Source: Burkholderia sp. Ax-1724 (GTDB lineage: Bacteria > Pseudomonadota > Gammaproteobacteria > Burkholderiales > Burkholderiaceae). From it: 64,000 nt of DNA. This document shows positions 33,571-42,273 of the stretch, piece by piece. The notes under the pieces are model-generated. The model was not told where the DNA came from and did no database searches. It saw only the letters and a program-made list of their open reading frames with translations. Within the stretch, counting starts at the first letter, position 1; every line of letters starts with the position of its first letter. The translations under genes and the position numbers were made by a program. Where the stretch lies: contig NZ_VWWL01000022.1 of NCBI RefSeq assembly GCF_011752995.1, positions 62,001 to 126,000 of the forward strand, given 5' to 3'.

Positions 33571-34220
33571 GCGTGCATCCCCGCGATCGTGAAGCGCACC
33601 CGGTCGCCCGGTTGCAGCAGCGTGGGCGGACGGCGCGCCGGGTCGAACAGCGGCACCTCGGTGCGGCCGATCAGTTGCCAGCCGCCCGGCGACACGGCCG
33701 GATAAATGCCGGTCTGCTCGCCGCCGATGCCGACCGAGCCGACCGGCACCTCGAACCGCGGCGACGCGCGGCGCGGCGTGTGCAGCGCGGCGTCGAGCCC
33801 GCCCATATACGCGAAGCCCGGCTGGAAGCCGATGAAGAAGACCACATAACAGCCGCCCGCATGACGCTCGACGACCTCGCGCGCGGTCAGCCCCGTGTGT
33901 TCGGCGACCGCTTGCAGGTCGGGGCCGAACTTGCCGCCGTACTGCACCGGAATCTCGACGTCGCGGCCGGGCGCGTCGGTTGCGCTCGCCGCGCTCCAGG
34001 CCGTGAGCAGTTGTTCGGCGAGCGCGCCGGCATCGGCTTCGAGCGGGTCGAACACGAGCGTCAGATTGTTCATGCCGGGCACGACTTCGAGCACGTGGGC
34101 CCAGTCGCGCGCGGCAATCGCCGTGGCCCACACGCGCTGCTGGCATTCCAGCGTGGCGGGCGGCGGCGCTTCGCAGACGAGCGCGGCATCGCCGAGAGGA
34201 AAAATTCGTGGTTGGCTCAT
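33567..34220 (-). CDS. pxpB: 5-oxoprolinase subunit B (KipI-like)
   Basis: A 217-residue PxpB, the KipI-type subunit. Marks are RIFPLGDAALVCE, VVPGMNNLTLVFDPLEAD, VEIPVQYGGKFGPDLQAVAE, FFIGFQPGFAYMGGLDAALH, TPRRASPRFEVPVGSVGIGG and QTGIYPAVSPGGWQLIGRTE. ATG 34220 (MSQPRIFPLG) gives normal length; the frame continues to 34358 across the promoter region. It heads the pxpBCA operon. Confidence 0.96.
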   Translation of the reverse strand: MSQPRIFPLGDAALVCEAPPPATLECQQRVWATAIAARDWAHVLEVVPGMNNLTLVFDPLEADAGALAEQLLTAWSAASATDAPGRDVEIPVQYGGKFGPDLQAVAEHTGLTAREVVERHAGGCYVVFFIGFQPGFAYMGGLDAALHTPRRASPRFEVPVGSVGIGGEQTGIYPAVSPGGWQLIGRTEVPLFDPARRPPTLLQPGDRVRFTIAGMHA

Positions 34221-34312
34221 GGCTTGACGGTCTGGGTCGAGTCGAAAGAGGCGGCGGACAGCGCGGCGGCAGTCGCGACGATTCCCGCGATTACCGTAAT
34301 TATTGCGACGAA

Positions 34313-34354
34313 GCGTGAGGCATACATTAGCGGCAATGCGTGAGACATATATTA
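34313..34354. promoter_or_regulatory. Direct-repeat operator candidate between pxpB and its divergent regulator
   Basis: GCGTGAGGCATACATTA (34313-34329) and GCGTGAGACATATATTA (34338-34354) match at 15 of 17 positions and are 25 bases apart. A second small repeat, ATTATCAA, follows at 34351-34358 and 34362-34369. The stretch is sharply AT-rich in a GC-rich region and lies in the 242-bp gap between divergent starts, so it is a likely binding site for the adjacent regulator. Confidence 0.55.
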
Positions 34355-34462
34355 TCAATAAATTATCAACGTTTTACTAATAACAATTTTCTCCAGGCTC
34401 GCTGGAAACGTCCGCTCGTCGTACACTTTCGACACTTTCCACCCCATTTCCGAGAGCCTCGC

Positions 34463-34975
34463 ATGGCGCGTCATCCCACCAAGATCGTTTCGTCGGAGCA
34501 TCTCGTCTCCGAGACCAGCGCGGAACTGTCCGAGCTCGAATACGCGCTGATCATGGCGGGCAACGCGTTCAACCGCTGGATGGTGCGTTGCATGTCGGCG
34601 GCCGGCGACAAGGACATGACCGCGATCGAGGTATCGCTGCTGCATCATGTAAGCCATCGCGAACGCCGCAAGAAACTGGCGGACATCTGCTTCGTGCTGA
34701 ACATCGAGGACACGCACGTCGCCACTTACGCGCTCAAGAAGCTCGTAGCTAGAGGGTATGTAAAAAGCGAAAAGACCGGCAAGGAAGTGTTCTTCTCGGC
34801 GACCGAGGCGGGACGTGAACTGTGTCTGAAGTATCGCGAGGTGCGCGAGAACTGCCTGATTTCGACGCTCAAGGAAAGCGGCCTGACCAACCAGCAGATC
34901 GGCGAGGCCGCGCACCTGATGCGCAATGCGTCGGGGTTGTACGACACGGCGGCGCGCGCGGCGGCTTCGCTATAA
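34463..34975 (+). CDS. MarR-type winged-helix transcriptional regulator
   Basis: A 170-residue winged-helix protein. The recognisable core is TAIEVSLLHHVSHRERRKKL, ICFVLNIEDTHVATYALKKL and RGYVKSEKTGKEVFFSATEA, a helix-turn-helix and wing of the MarR/winged-helix kind. Start MARHPTKIVSSEHL at 34463; the open frame to 34340 crosses the AT-rich operator region. It is divergent from pxpBCA and so probably controls it, perhaps sensing oxoproline or an amino acid. The ligand is not deducible. Confidence 0.85.
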   Translation: MARHPTKIVSSEHLVSETSAELSELEYALIMAGNAFNRWMVRCMSAAGDKDMTAIEVSLLHHVSHRERRKKLADICFVLNIEDTHVATYALKKLVARGYVKSEKTGKEVFFSATEAGRELCLKYREVRENCLISTLKESGLTNQQIGEAAHLMRNASGLYDTAARAAASL

Positions 34976-35040
34976 GAACCGAATCAACGAAGGATAACGG
35001 CGGCATACCGCGCGAGCGTGCGCGCTTGCGCTTTACCTTC

Positions 35041-35640
35041 TCAAACCGGCAAGCCCGGATGAAACCCCGCCTCGGTCACGATCAGATCGAGCGGAATATC
35101 GTGGGCTTCGCGCTCCAGTGCCTGCGTGCGGCACGCTTCATAGGCGATACCCACGGTGATCGGCTTCTGCGCCGCCGGCCAGCCGGCCAGCGTGCGGTCG
35201 TAATAGCCGCCGCCATAGCCGAGCCGGAAGCCGTCGTCGTCGAAACCGACGCATGGCACGAACAGCAGCTCGGGCAATACGATGCGCTCCGAGGTGGGCT
35301 CCGTGATCCGGTGATGGCCGATTCGCATCGGCATGTCGGGCGTCCATGCGTGAAATTCGAGCGGCGCGCCACGTTCTGTAACGATCGGCAAACTGGCCTC
35401 ATGCCGCGCGCTGGCCGCGAGCCAGATCGCGATTGCGCCGCGCGCGTCGAACTCGCCCGCGAGCGGCCAGTAGAACCCCACGCCATGCACCGCGAAGTGC
35501 TTCAGCGCGTCGAGCACGCAGCGCCCGAGCGCGGCATTGTTGGCCGGCTCGGAAGCCGCTTGCAGACGGGCTTCCAGTAGCATCCGGCGCAGCGCCTTTT
35601 TCGCTGACGGGACAGGGTTGCATGCTATGCTTGGGTCCAA
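35041..35640 (-). CDS. fau: 5-formyltetrahydrofolate cyclo-ligase
   Basis: About 199 residues. The enzyme uses ATP to turn 5-formyl-THF into 5,10-methenyl-THF, returning a dead-end folate to the pool. Marks are SAKKALRRMLLEARLQAASE, FYWPLAGEFDARGAIAIWLA, LPELLFVPCVGFDDDGFRLG and the ATP/folate loop GYGGGYYDRTL. No ATG precedes the conserved start, so initiation is probably TTG: at 35640 with GGAG six bases upstream, or at 35667 with AAGAGG. The gene diverges from slt with only about 20 bp between likely starts. Confidence 0.9.
   Translation of the reverse strand: MDPSIACNPVPSAKKALRRMLLEARLQAASEPANNAALGRCVLDALKHFAVHGVGFYWPLAGEFDARGAIAIWLAASARHEASLPIVTERGAPLEFHAWTPDMPMRIGHHRITEPTSERIVLPELLFVPCVGFDDDGFRLGYGGGYYDRTLAGWPAAQKPITVGIAYEACRTQALEREAHDIPLDLIVTEAGFHPGLPV
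35604..35631 (+). promoter_or_regulatory. Possible sigma70 promoter for slt, inside the fau 5' end
   Basis: CTGACG, 16 bases, TATGCT: 4 of 6 matches to each consensus hexamer, ending 29 bases before the slt start. It would lie within fau codons, which is forced by the close divergent starts. Weak on its own. Confidence 0.35.
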
Positions 35641-35660
35641 TTTGCGCTCCAGAAACAACG

Positions 35661-37628
35661 ATGTCAAAAAGCCTCTTTCGAGTATATCGCGCGGTTGGCA
35701 TGGCGCTCGCCGCGGCGGCGCTCGTCGCGTGCAGCACGGCTTCCGCCGTCAGACCGATTCCGATCACCCAGCTCACGAACGACGACCAGATCTTCGTGCA
35801 GCTTCGTGAAGCCGCCCGCACCAACGATGCCGGACGCGCGGCCCAGCTCGCGAGCATGATCCCGAATTACCCGGCGCCGTCGTATGTGGAGTACTTCCAG
35901 ATCAAGCCGCAGCTGTTCGACTCGAGCGGCCATGCGCGCGTCGATGCGCCCGACGCGCCGGTGCTCGCGTTCCTGCAGAAGTACGACGGCCAGGCAATTG
36001 CCGACCGTCTGCGCAACGACTACCTGAACGTGCTCGGCACACGCCACGACTGGCGCAACTTCGACCAGCAGTACGCGAAGTTCGTGCTCGACGACGACAC
36101 CCAGGTGAAGTGCTACGCGCTCGAATCGCGCGCCTCGCGCGGCGAAAACGTCGCCGATGCGGCGCGCGCGCTGCTCGTCGATCCGAAATGGTACGGCGAC
36201 GGCTGCGTCGATCTCATCACGGTGCTCGGCGCGAACCGCCAGTTCAGCAGCAACGACGTCTGGCAGCAGATTCGCCTTGCGTACGAGCAGAACTACACGA
36301 GCACCGGCAGCAAGCTCGTCGACGCGCTCGCCGACCAGGCGCCCGATCCGGTGCAGTTCAGCCAGGCGGTCAATACGCCGCCGCTGTTGCTTGCGCGCGG
36401 CGTCGGCGCCGATCCGCAGGCGCATCAGCTGGCGCTGCTCGCGATCACGCGCATGGCGCGCAACGATCCGGCGATGGCGGCGGCCACGTTCGCGTCGGTC
36501 GCGCCGTCGCTGAATTCGCCCGAGCGCGCGATCGGCTGGGGCACGATCGGCTATCAGGGCGCGCTCAAGCAGATGCCCGGCGCGGTCGACTGGTTCCGGC
36601 TCTCGGCCAACGCGCCGCTGTCGAATCCCGCGTATGAATGGCGCACGCGCAGCGCGCTGCTCGCCGGCGACTGGAACATGGTGCGCTGGTCGATCGAGCA
36701 GATGCCCGAGTCGCTGCGCAAGCAGCCGTCGTGGGTGTACTGGCATGCGCGCGCGCTGAAGCAGGCCGGCGACACGGCCACGGCCAGCCAGGAATTCCAG
36801 TCGATCTCGTCGAACTTCAACTTCTACGGCCAGCTCGCGCTCGAAGAACTCGGCCAGAAGATCACCGTGCCGCCGAAGACCACGGTCACCGACGCCGAAG
36901 TGCAGCAGGCCGGCAACACGCCGGGCTTCGACCTCGCGCAGCGCTTCTATGCGCTGAATCTGCGGCTCGAAGGCAATCGCGAATGGAACTGGCCGCTGCG
37001 CAACATGACCGACCGGCAACTGCTCGCCGCCGCCGAGTACGCGCGCCGCATCCAGCTGTACGACCGCACCGTCAACACCGCGGACCGCACGAAGAGCGAG
37101 CACGATTTCTCGCTGCGCTATCTGTCGCCGTTCCGCGATATCGTCGAACAGGACGCGCAGTCGAGCGGGCTCGACATCGAATGGGCGTACGGGCTGATCC
37201 GCCAGGAGTCGCGCTTCATCATCAATGCGCGTTCGGAAGTCGGCGCGGGCGGTCTGATGCAGTTGATGCCGGCCACCGCGCAACTGGTCGCGAAGAAGAT
37301 CGGTCTCGGCCCGGTGTCGCGCGAGCAGATGAACGACATCAACACCAACATCCTGCTCGGCACGAACTACCTGGCGATGATCTACAATCAATTCGACGGG
37401 TCCGCCGTGCTGGCTACCGCCGGCTACAACGCAGGTCCGGGCCGTCCGCGCAACTGGCGGCAGTCGCTGCAGCGCCCGGTCGAAGGTGCGATCTTCGCCG
37501 AGGCGATTCCGTTCCAGGAAACCCGCGACTACGTCAAGAATGTGCTGTCCAACACGGTCTACTACGCGGCATTGTTCGAAGGCCGTCCGCAATCGCTGAA
37601 GGCGCGCCTGGGTTACATCGCACCGTAA
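35661..37628 (+). CDS. slt: Soluble lytic murein transglycosylase (lipoprotein)
   Basis: A 655-residue Slt-type lytic transglycosylase, which cuts glycan strands with formation of 1,6-anhydro-MurNAc. The signal peptide ends in a lipobox (LVAC, Cys24). A long helical superhelix occupies about 60-480. The catalytic domain has Glu near 516 in YGLIRQESRF, then GAGGLMQLMPATAQLV and AVLATAGYNAGPGRPRNWRQ. ATG 35661 gives the complete signal sequence; the open frame upstream is fau antisense. Confidence 0.95.
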   Translation: MSKSLFRVYRAVGMALAAAALVACSTASAVRPIPITQLTNDDQIFVQLREAARTNDAGRAAQLASMIPNYPAPSYVEYFQIKPQLFDSSGHARVDAPDAPVLAFLQKYDGQAIADRLRNDYLNVLGTRHDWRNFDQQYAKFVLDDDTQVKCYALESRASRGENVADAARALLVDPKWYGDGCVDLITVLGANRQFSSNDVWQQIRLAYEQNYTSTGSKLVDALADQAPDPVQFSQAVNTPPLLLARGVGADPQAHQLALLAITRMARNDPAMAAATFASVAPSLNSPERAIGWGTIGYQGALKQMPGAVDWFRLSANAPLSNPAYEWRTRSALLAGDWNMVRWSIEQMPESLRKQPSWVYWHARALKQAGDTATASQEFQSISSNFNFYGQLALEELGQKITVPPKTTVTDAEVQQAGNTPGFDLAQRFYALNLRLEGNREWNWPLRNMTDRQLLAAAEYARRIQLYDRTVNTADRTKSEHDFSLRYLSPFRDIVEQDAQSSGLDIEWAYGLIRQESRFIINARSEVGAGGLMQLMPATAQLVAKKIGLGPVSREQMNDINTNILLGTNYLAMIYNQFDGSAVLATAGYNAGPGRPRNWRQSLQRPVEGAIFAEAIPFQETRDYVKNVLSNTVYYAALFEGRPQSLKARLGYIAP

Positions 37629-37709
37629 GCGCCATGCCGCCGCGACCTCGCTCCGGGGTTGCGGCGCGCCTCGCCAGCCGTTGCCGCGGCTTCCAGCTGG
37701 GAGTCGAAA

Positions 37710-38663
37710 ATGCGACATCAAGCCATTGCGATCATCGGCGGCTCCGGGTTTATCGGCAGCCAGCTCGTCAACGCGCTCGTCGAGATGGGCAAGGACGTGC
37801 GCATCGCCACACGGCGGCGCTACAACGCGCGCCATCTCACCATGCTGCCGATCGACGTGATCGAAACCGACGTGTTCGATCCGGTCCAGCTTGCGCGTTT
37901 CGTCGAGGGCGCCGACTGCGCGATCAACCTCATCGGCGTGCTGCACGGCAAACGCGGCAAACCCTATGGTGCCGAGTTCGCGCACGCGCATGTCGATCTG
38001 CCGACGCGCATCGTCGCCGCCTGCGAAGGCAAGGGCGTGCATCGGCTGATTCATCTGAGCGCGCTCGGCGCCAATCCGAACGGCCCGAGCATGTACTCGC
38101 GCTCGAAGGGCGACGGCGAGAAGGCCGTGCATGCGGCGAACGTCGCGTGGACGATTTTTCGGCCATCGGTCGTGTTCGGTCCCGGCGACCAGTTCCTCAA
38201 CAAGTTCGCGTTCCTGCAACGCGTGTTCCCGGTGATTCCGCTCGCGATGCCCGATGCGCAATTCCAGCCGGTCTATGTCGGCGACGTGGCGAAGGCGATC
38301 GTCAACGTGCTCGATCTCGACGCCGCCAGCGGCCGCACCTACGAACTCGGCGGCCCGACCGTCTATACGCTCGAAGACCTCGTCGCGTATTGCGGCGACG
38401 TGATCGGCAAGCATGCGCGCATCATCCGGCTGCCCGAAACGCTTGCGCGTTTGCAGGCGCTGAGCTTCGAAATGGCACCCGGCGAACCGGCGATTTCGCG
38501 CGACAATCTCGATTCGATGAAGGTCGACAACGTGCTGAGCGGACCGCTCGCGCCCGAACTCGGGCTCGAACCGACCAGCATCGAGGCGATCGTGCCGACG
38601 TATCTGAGCGGCTCGGCCACGCGTTCGCGTCTCGATGACTTCCGCGCGAACGCCGGACGCTGA
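37710..38663 (+). CDS. NAD(P)-binding epimerase-like protein of the complex I NDUFA9 subfamily
   Basis: A 317-residue atypical SDR with a Rossmann loop IIGGSGFIGSQLVNAL at about residues 8-23. Other marks are DCAINLIGVLHG, GVHRLIHLSALGANPNGPSM, YSRSKGDGEKAVHAANVAWT (Tyr/Lys pair) and FRPSVVFGPGDQFLNKFAFL. That combination is typical of the NDUFA9/39-kDa-like branch. In bacteria these stand-alone proteins are not shown to be part of complex I, so the function is open. ATG 37710 is closest to the conserved start. It follows slt by 81 bp. Confidence 0.88.
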   Translation: MRHQAIAIIGGSGFIGSQLVNALVEMGKDVRIATRRRYNARHLTMLPIDVIETDVFDPVQLARFVEGADCAINLIGVLHGKRGKPYGAEFAHAHVDLPTRIVAACEGKGVHRLIHLSALGANPNGPSMYSRSKGDGEKAVHAANVAWTIFRPSVVFGPGDQFLNKFAFLQRVFPVIPLAMPDAQFQPVYVGDVAKAIVNVLDLDAASGRTYELGGPTVYTLEDLVAYCGDVIGKHARIIRLPETLARLQALSFEMAPGEPAISRDNLDSMKVDNVLSGPLAPELGLEPTSIEAIVPTYLSGSATRSRLDDFRANAGR

Positions 38664-38705
38664 AGCCTTGCCCATTTCCTTTCTCACTCTTCTTTCCTGC
38701 CAGGC

Positions 38706-39359
38706 ATGAAACTTCTCATTGGCGACAAAAACTACTCGTCATGGTCCATGCGTCCATGGCTGCTGCTCAAGCATTTCGGCATTCCGTTCGATGAGGCGTT
38801 GATCCTGCTGAACGAGCCGGACACGAACGCGAAGGTGCTCGCTCAGGCGCCGCGCGGACCCGGCAAGGTGCCCTGCCTGATCGACGACGCGGGGCAGGCC
38901 GTGTGGGATTCGCTCGCGATCGCCGAAACGCTCGCCGAGCGTTTCCCGCAGCATGCGCTGTGGCCGCGCGACGCGGCGGCGCGCGCACACGCGCGCAGCG
39001 TCAGCGCCGAGATGCATTCGGGCTTCGGCGAACTGCGCTCGAACATGTGGATGAACATTCGCGCGTCGTTCCCGGGCAAGAACGCGAAGCCCGGCGTGCT
39101 CGCCGATATCGCGCGCATCGAGGCGCTCTGGGGCGATTGCCTGCAACGCTATGGCGGCCCGTTCCTGTTCGGCGAGTTCGGCATTGCCGATGCGATGTAC
39201 GCGCCGGTCGCGATGCGCTTCAACACATGGCAGCCGGCGTTGTCGGCTGCGGCCGCGGCCTATGTCGAGCGAGTCACCGCGCTGCCCGCGGTCGCTGCGT
39301 GGATCGAGGCCGCGCACGGCGAAACGCACGCGATTCCCTATCAAGACGAATGCCCATGA
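38706..39359 (+). CDS. Glutathione S-transferase family protein
   Basis: A 217-residue cytosolic GST-fold protein. The thioredoxin-like N-domain is MKLLIGDKNYSSWSMRPWLL, with Ser in the catalytic-type YSSWSMRPW, then GPGKVPCLID and DSLAIAETLAERFP (glutathione-binding Asp-Ser). The helical C-domain has PFLFGEFGIADAMYAPVAMR. The YSSWS start resembles the YfcF/zeta-like GSTs. Substrates are unknown. The stop overlaps the cca start as ATGA. Confidence 0.93.
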   Translation: MKLLIGDKNYSSWSMRPWLLLKHFGIPFDEALILLNEPDTNAKVLAQAPRGPGKVPCLIDDAGQAVWDSLAIAETLAERFPQHALWPRDAAARAHARSVSAEMHSGFGELRSNMWMNIRASFPGKNAKPGVLADIARIEALWGDCLQRYGGPFLFGEFGIADAMYAPVAMRFNTWQPALSAAAAAYVERVTALPAVAAWIEAAHGETHAIPYQDECP

Positions 39360-40588
39360 ATATCTATGCAGTAGGCGGTGCGATCCGCGACGAACTGCTC
39401 GGCGTGCCGGTGCAGGATCGCGATTACGTGGTGGTGGGCGCGACGCCCGAGCAGATGGTGGCGCAGGGTTATCGTCCGGTCGGCAAGGACTTCCCGGTAT
39501 TCCTGCATCCGCAGACGCACGAGGAGTACGCGCTCGCGCGCACCGAGCGCAAGACGGCGGCCGGCTATCACGGCTTCCAGTTTTTCTACGCACCCGACGT
39601 CACGCTCGAAGAGGACCTCGCGCGGCGCGATCTGACGATCAACGCGATGGCGCGCGAGGTGCGTCCGGACGGCGAGCTGAGCGGGCCGGTCGTCGATCCG
39701 TTCAATGGCCAGGCCGATCTTCAGGCGCGGCTTTTTCGCCACGTCAGCGCCGCGTTCCTCGAAGACCCGGTGCGGATTCTGCGCATCGCGCGGTTCGCGG
39801 CGCGTTTCGTCGATTTCACCGTCGCGCCCGAAACGAGGGCGCTGATGCGCGCGATGGTCGCGGAAGGCGAGGCCGACGCGCTGGTGGCCGAGCGTGTGTG
39901 GCAGGAGGTGTCGCGCGGGCTGATGGAGAAGAAGCCGTCGCGGATGTTTGCGGTGCTGCGCGAGTGCGGCGCGCTCGCGCGGATTTTGCCCGAGATCGAC
40001 GCGCTGTTCGGCGTGCCGCAACGCGCCGACTATCACCCCGAGGTCGATACGGGCGTCCACGTGATGATGGTGCTCGACCATGCCGCACAGCAGGGCTATG
40101 CGCTGCCGGTGCGCTTTGCGGCGCTCACGCACGATCTCGGCAAGGCGACCACGCCCGAGGACGTGCTGCCGCGCCACATCGGCCATGAGGGCCGCAGCGT
40201 CGATCTGCTCAAGCCGCTGTGCGAGCGGCTGCGCGTGCCGAACGAGTGCCGCGACCTCGCGCTGCTGGTGGCGCGCGAGCACGGCAATATTCATCGCGTG
40301 ATGGAAATGGGCGCGGCCGCGCTCGTGCGGCTTTTCGAGCGCAGCGACGCGATCCGAAAGCCGGCGCGCTTCGCCGAGGCGTTGCAGGCGTGCGAGTCCG
40401 ACGCGCGCGGGCGGCTTGGCTTCGAGACGCGCGATTATCCGCAGGCGGAGCGGCTCAGGGTGGCGTTGGTCGCCGCGCGCGGCGTCGATGCGGGAGCGGT
40501 CGCGAAGCGTTTCGCCGATGCGCCGGCCGGCATCAAGGACGCCGTGCATCAGGAGCGCATTCGGGCGGTGGAAACGGCGATTGCTTAG
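39356..40588 (+). CDS. cca: Multifunctional CCA tRNA nucleotidyltransferase
   Basis: A 410-residue class II CCA-adding enzyme that builds or repairs the 3' CCA of tRNA. The head domain is MNIYAVGGAIRDELLGVPVQ, with DRDYVVVGATPEQM, EEDLARRDLTINAMA and EDPVRILRIARFAARF. The C-terminal HD domain (HPEVDTGVHVMMVLDH, AALTHDLGKATTPEDVLPRH) adds phosphatase/phosphodiesterase activity in E. coli-type enzymes. Start ATG 39356 overlaps the GST stop. The longer frame from 38903 is GST out of frame. Confidence 0.97.
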   Translation: MNIYAVGGAIRDELLGVPVQDRDYVVVGATPEQMVAQGYRPVGKDFPVFLHPQTHEEYALARTERKTAAGYHGFQFFYAPDVTLEEDLARRDLTINAMAREVRPDGELSGPVVDPFNGQADLQARLFRHVSAAFLEDPVRILRIARFAARFVDFTVAPETRALMRAMVAEGEADALVAERVWQEVSRGLMEKKPSRMFAVLRECGALARILPEIDALFGVPQRADYHPEVDTGVHVMMVLDHAAQQGYALPVRFAALTHDLGKATTPEDVLPRHIGHEGRSVDLLKPLCERLRVPNECRDLALLVAREHGNIHRVMEMGAAALVRLFERSDAIRKPARFAEALQACESDARGRLGFETRDYPQAERLRVALVAARGVDAGAVAKRFADAPAGIKDAVHQERIRAVETAIA

Positions 40589-40822
40589 GGGGTGTTGGCG
40601 GGCCGTAGCGGTGCGGGTGGATTGGCCGCCGTCGCTGAGGTGAGTGCCCGCTGTCAAATCCGCAGGCTGTGCGGCTTGTGCGCCGCCGTGCAATGGATGC
40701 GGCGATCGGCTACAGGCTCTCGTGGGCGACGCGGCTGTACAGGCGGTTTGGGCCGCTGTCGCCGCCGTCAGTCCCGGTCATCGCCATCAGGGCGGTGGCG
40801 AGCGCCGCGAAACCGCCAACGC

Positions 40823-41017
40823 CTACAACGCCCGCGCCAGCAGCGACAACAGCATCGACAGTACCAGCGTCGACATGAACGGAAACGGATACTCCCGGCC
40901 GAACAGCCGCAAGGTCACGTCGCCGGGCATCCGGCCGATGCCGAGCTTCCTGAGCCACGGCCAGCAGGACGACAGCACTGCGACGGCAATGAAGGTGGTT
41001 AGAAGCCAGCGGATCAT
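40823..41017 (-). CDS. DUF2905 family small membrane protein
   Basis: A 64-residue protein with two hydrophobic segments (about 4-20 and 46-64) around the conserved LRKLGIGRMPGDVTLRLFGR, which is the DUF2905 signature; members are about 65-75 residues. The function is unknown. ATG 41017 (MIRWLLTTFIAV) was chosen over a longer frame because the family begins here. It lies 31 bp downstream of the MidA-type methyltransferase stop, so it is probably co-transcribed with it. The 234 bp between its stop and cca hold no gene I can support. Confidence 0.85.
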   Translation of the reverse strand: MIRWLLTTFIAVAVLSSCWPWLRKLGIGRMPGDVTLRLFGREYPFPFMSTLVLSMLLSLLARAL

Positions 41018-41048
41018 CGCGAGTCCTCGAGCTTGGGCCGGGCGGAAA

Positions 41049-42260
41049 TCACAGCGTATGCGAGCGATCGCCGCTCGAAAATGCGCGCAGCGTATCATCG
41101 AGTCCGCGCGAAAAGGCGATCACCTTGAACAGCTCGCCCATCTCCGCCTCGGACAATAGCTTCTGTACCGCATTCGCGGCAGGCAGAAAGCGCGCGGTAT
41201 CGGCAGGGTCGATTTCGCCGAGCGCCTCGGTGATACCCGCGTTCATCAGGAAGCGCGCCTGCGATGTGAAGCCGAGCAGGTCCGCGCCGGTCTCGACGCC
41301 CGCCTCGGCGATGCCCGTGAATTCGACGTGCGCGGTGATGTCCTGCAAGCCCGGGTACAGGAACGGATCGCCGTGCGCGCGGTGCCGGTAGTGGCACATC
41401 AGCGTGCCCTGCGCGCGCTGGCCATGGTAGTACTCGTGACGCGGAAAGCCGTAGTCGATCAGCAGGATCGCGCCGCGCGCGAGCATCGCGCAGATCGTGC
41501 GCGTGAATGCGCTGGCGGCTTCATGCGTTTCGGTCAGATAGTCTTCGCCGAGGGTGTCGCGGGTGGCATCGATTTCCGCCAGCCGCGCAAGGTCCTCGGC
41601 GGCCGCGACCGGCCGGTCGTCGAACGCGAACGCGCCGTCGCGCCACGCCACGCCGCGCTCGTGCCATACGCCGCCGCGATGCGCGAAGAGCCGCACCGGC
41701 ATTGCGTCGAGCACCTCGTTGCCGATCACGACGCCCTCGAAGCGCTCGGGCAGCGCATCGAGCCAGCGCACTTTCGCGAGCAGCGCGGGCGCGGCCGCCG
41801 CGATCGTTTCGCGCTGACGCTCGCGCAACTCGCCCGACAGATCGACGATCGAGTAGCGGTCGAATTCGGCACCCGCCGCACCCAGCGCGTCGAGCGCATT
41901 GAGCAATCCGGCCGCGAGCTTGCCGGTGCCGGCGCCGAACTCCATTACCTCGCGCGTGCCGCTCGCCCGCAACGCCTCGGCTACCGGACGCGCGAGCGTC
42001 GCGGCGAACAGCGGCGAGAGTTCCGGCGCGGTCACGAAGTCGCTGCCGTCGTCGCCGCGCAGCCCGAATTTGCGCGCGCCACCGCTGTAATAGCCGAGCC
42101 CCGGCGCGTACAGCGCGCGCTCCATATAGCGGTCGAACGGCAGCCAGCCGCCGGCCGCGTCGAGCTCCGCGCGAATCTGCGCGATGAGCGCTTCGGACTG
42201 CGCGAGCGCGCTCGGGCCGGGAGCAGGTAAACTATCGGGTTGGTGAGCTTTCGGATTCAT
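41049..42260 (-). CDS. SAM-dependent methyltransferase, MidA/NDUFAF7 family
   Basis: A 403-residue protein of the COG1565 family. Marks: LPFDRYMERALYAPGLGYYS, DFVTAPELSPLFAATLARPV, MEFGAGTGKLAAGLLNAL (SAM-binding loop), VIGNEVLDAMPVRLF, LLIDYGFPRHEYYHGQRAQG and TLMCHYRHRAHGDPFLYPGL. Mitochondrial NDUFAF7 methylates an arginine of a complex I subunit; the bacterial substrate is unproven. ATG 42260 leaves only 13 bp to the divergent SDR gene, so the promoters must overlap coding sequence. Confidence 0.92.
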   Translation of the reverse strand: MNPKAHQPDSLPAPGPSALAQSEALIAQIRAELDAAGGWLPFDRYMERALYAPGLGYYSGGARKFGLRGDDGSDFVTAPELSPLFAATLARPVAEALRASGTREVMEFGAGTGKLAAGLLNALDALGAAGAEFDRYSIVDLSGELRERQRETIAAAAPALLAKVRWLDALPERFEGVVIGNEVLDAMPVRLFAHRGGVWHERGVAWRDGAFAFDDRPVAAAEDLARLAEIDATRDTLGEDYLTETHEAASAFTRTICAMLARGAILLIDYGFPRHEYYHGQRAQGTLMCHYRHRAHGDPFLYPGLQDITAHVEFTGIAEAGVETGADLLGFTSQARFLMNAGITEALGEIDPADTARFLPAANAVQKLLSEAEMGELFKVIAFSRGLDDTLRAFSSGDRSHTL

Positions 42261-42273
42261 CCCCGCATTGTAA

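Noticed and set aside
35664..38687. A roughly 1000-codon open frame on the minus strand opposite slt and the NDUFA9-like gene
   Set aside because: Arg/Asp/His-rich nonsense typical of the antisense of GC-rich genes. Both plus-strand genes have clear conserved domains.
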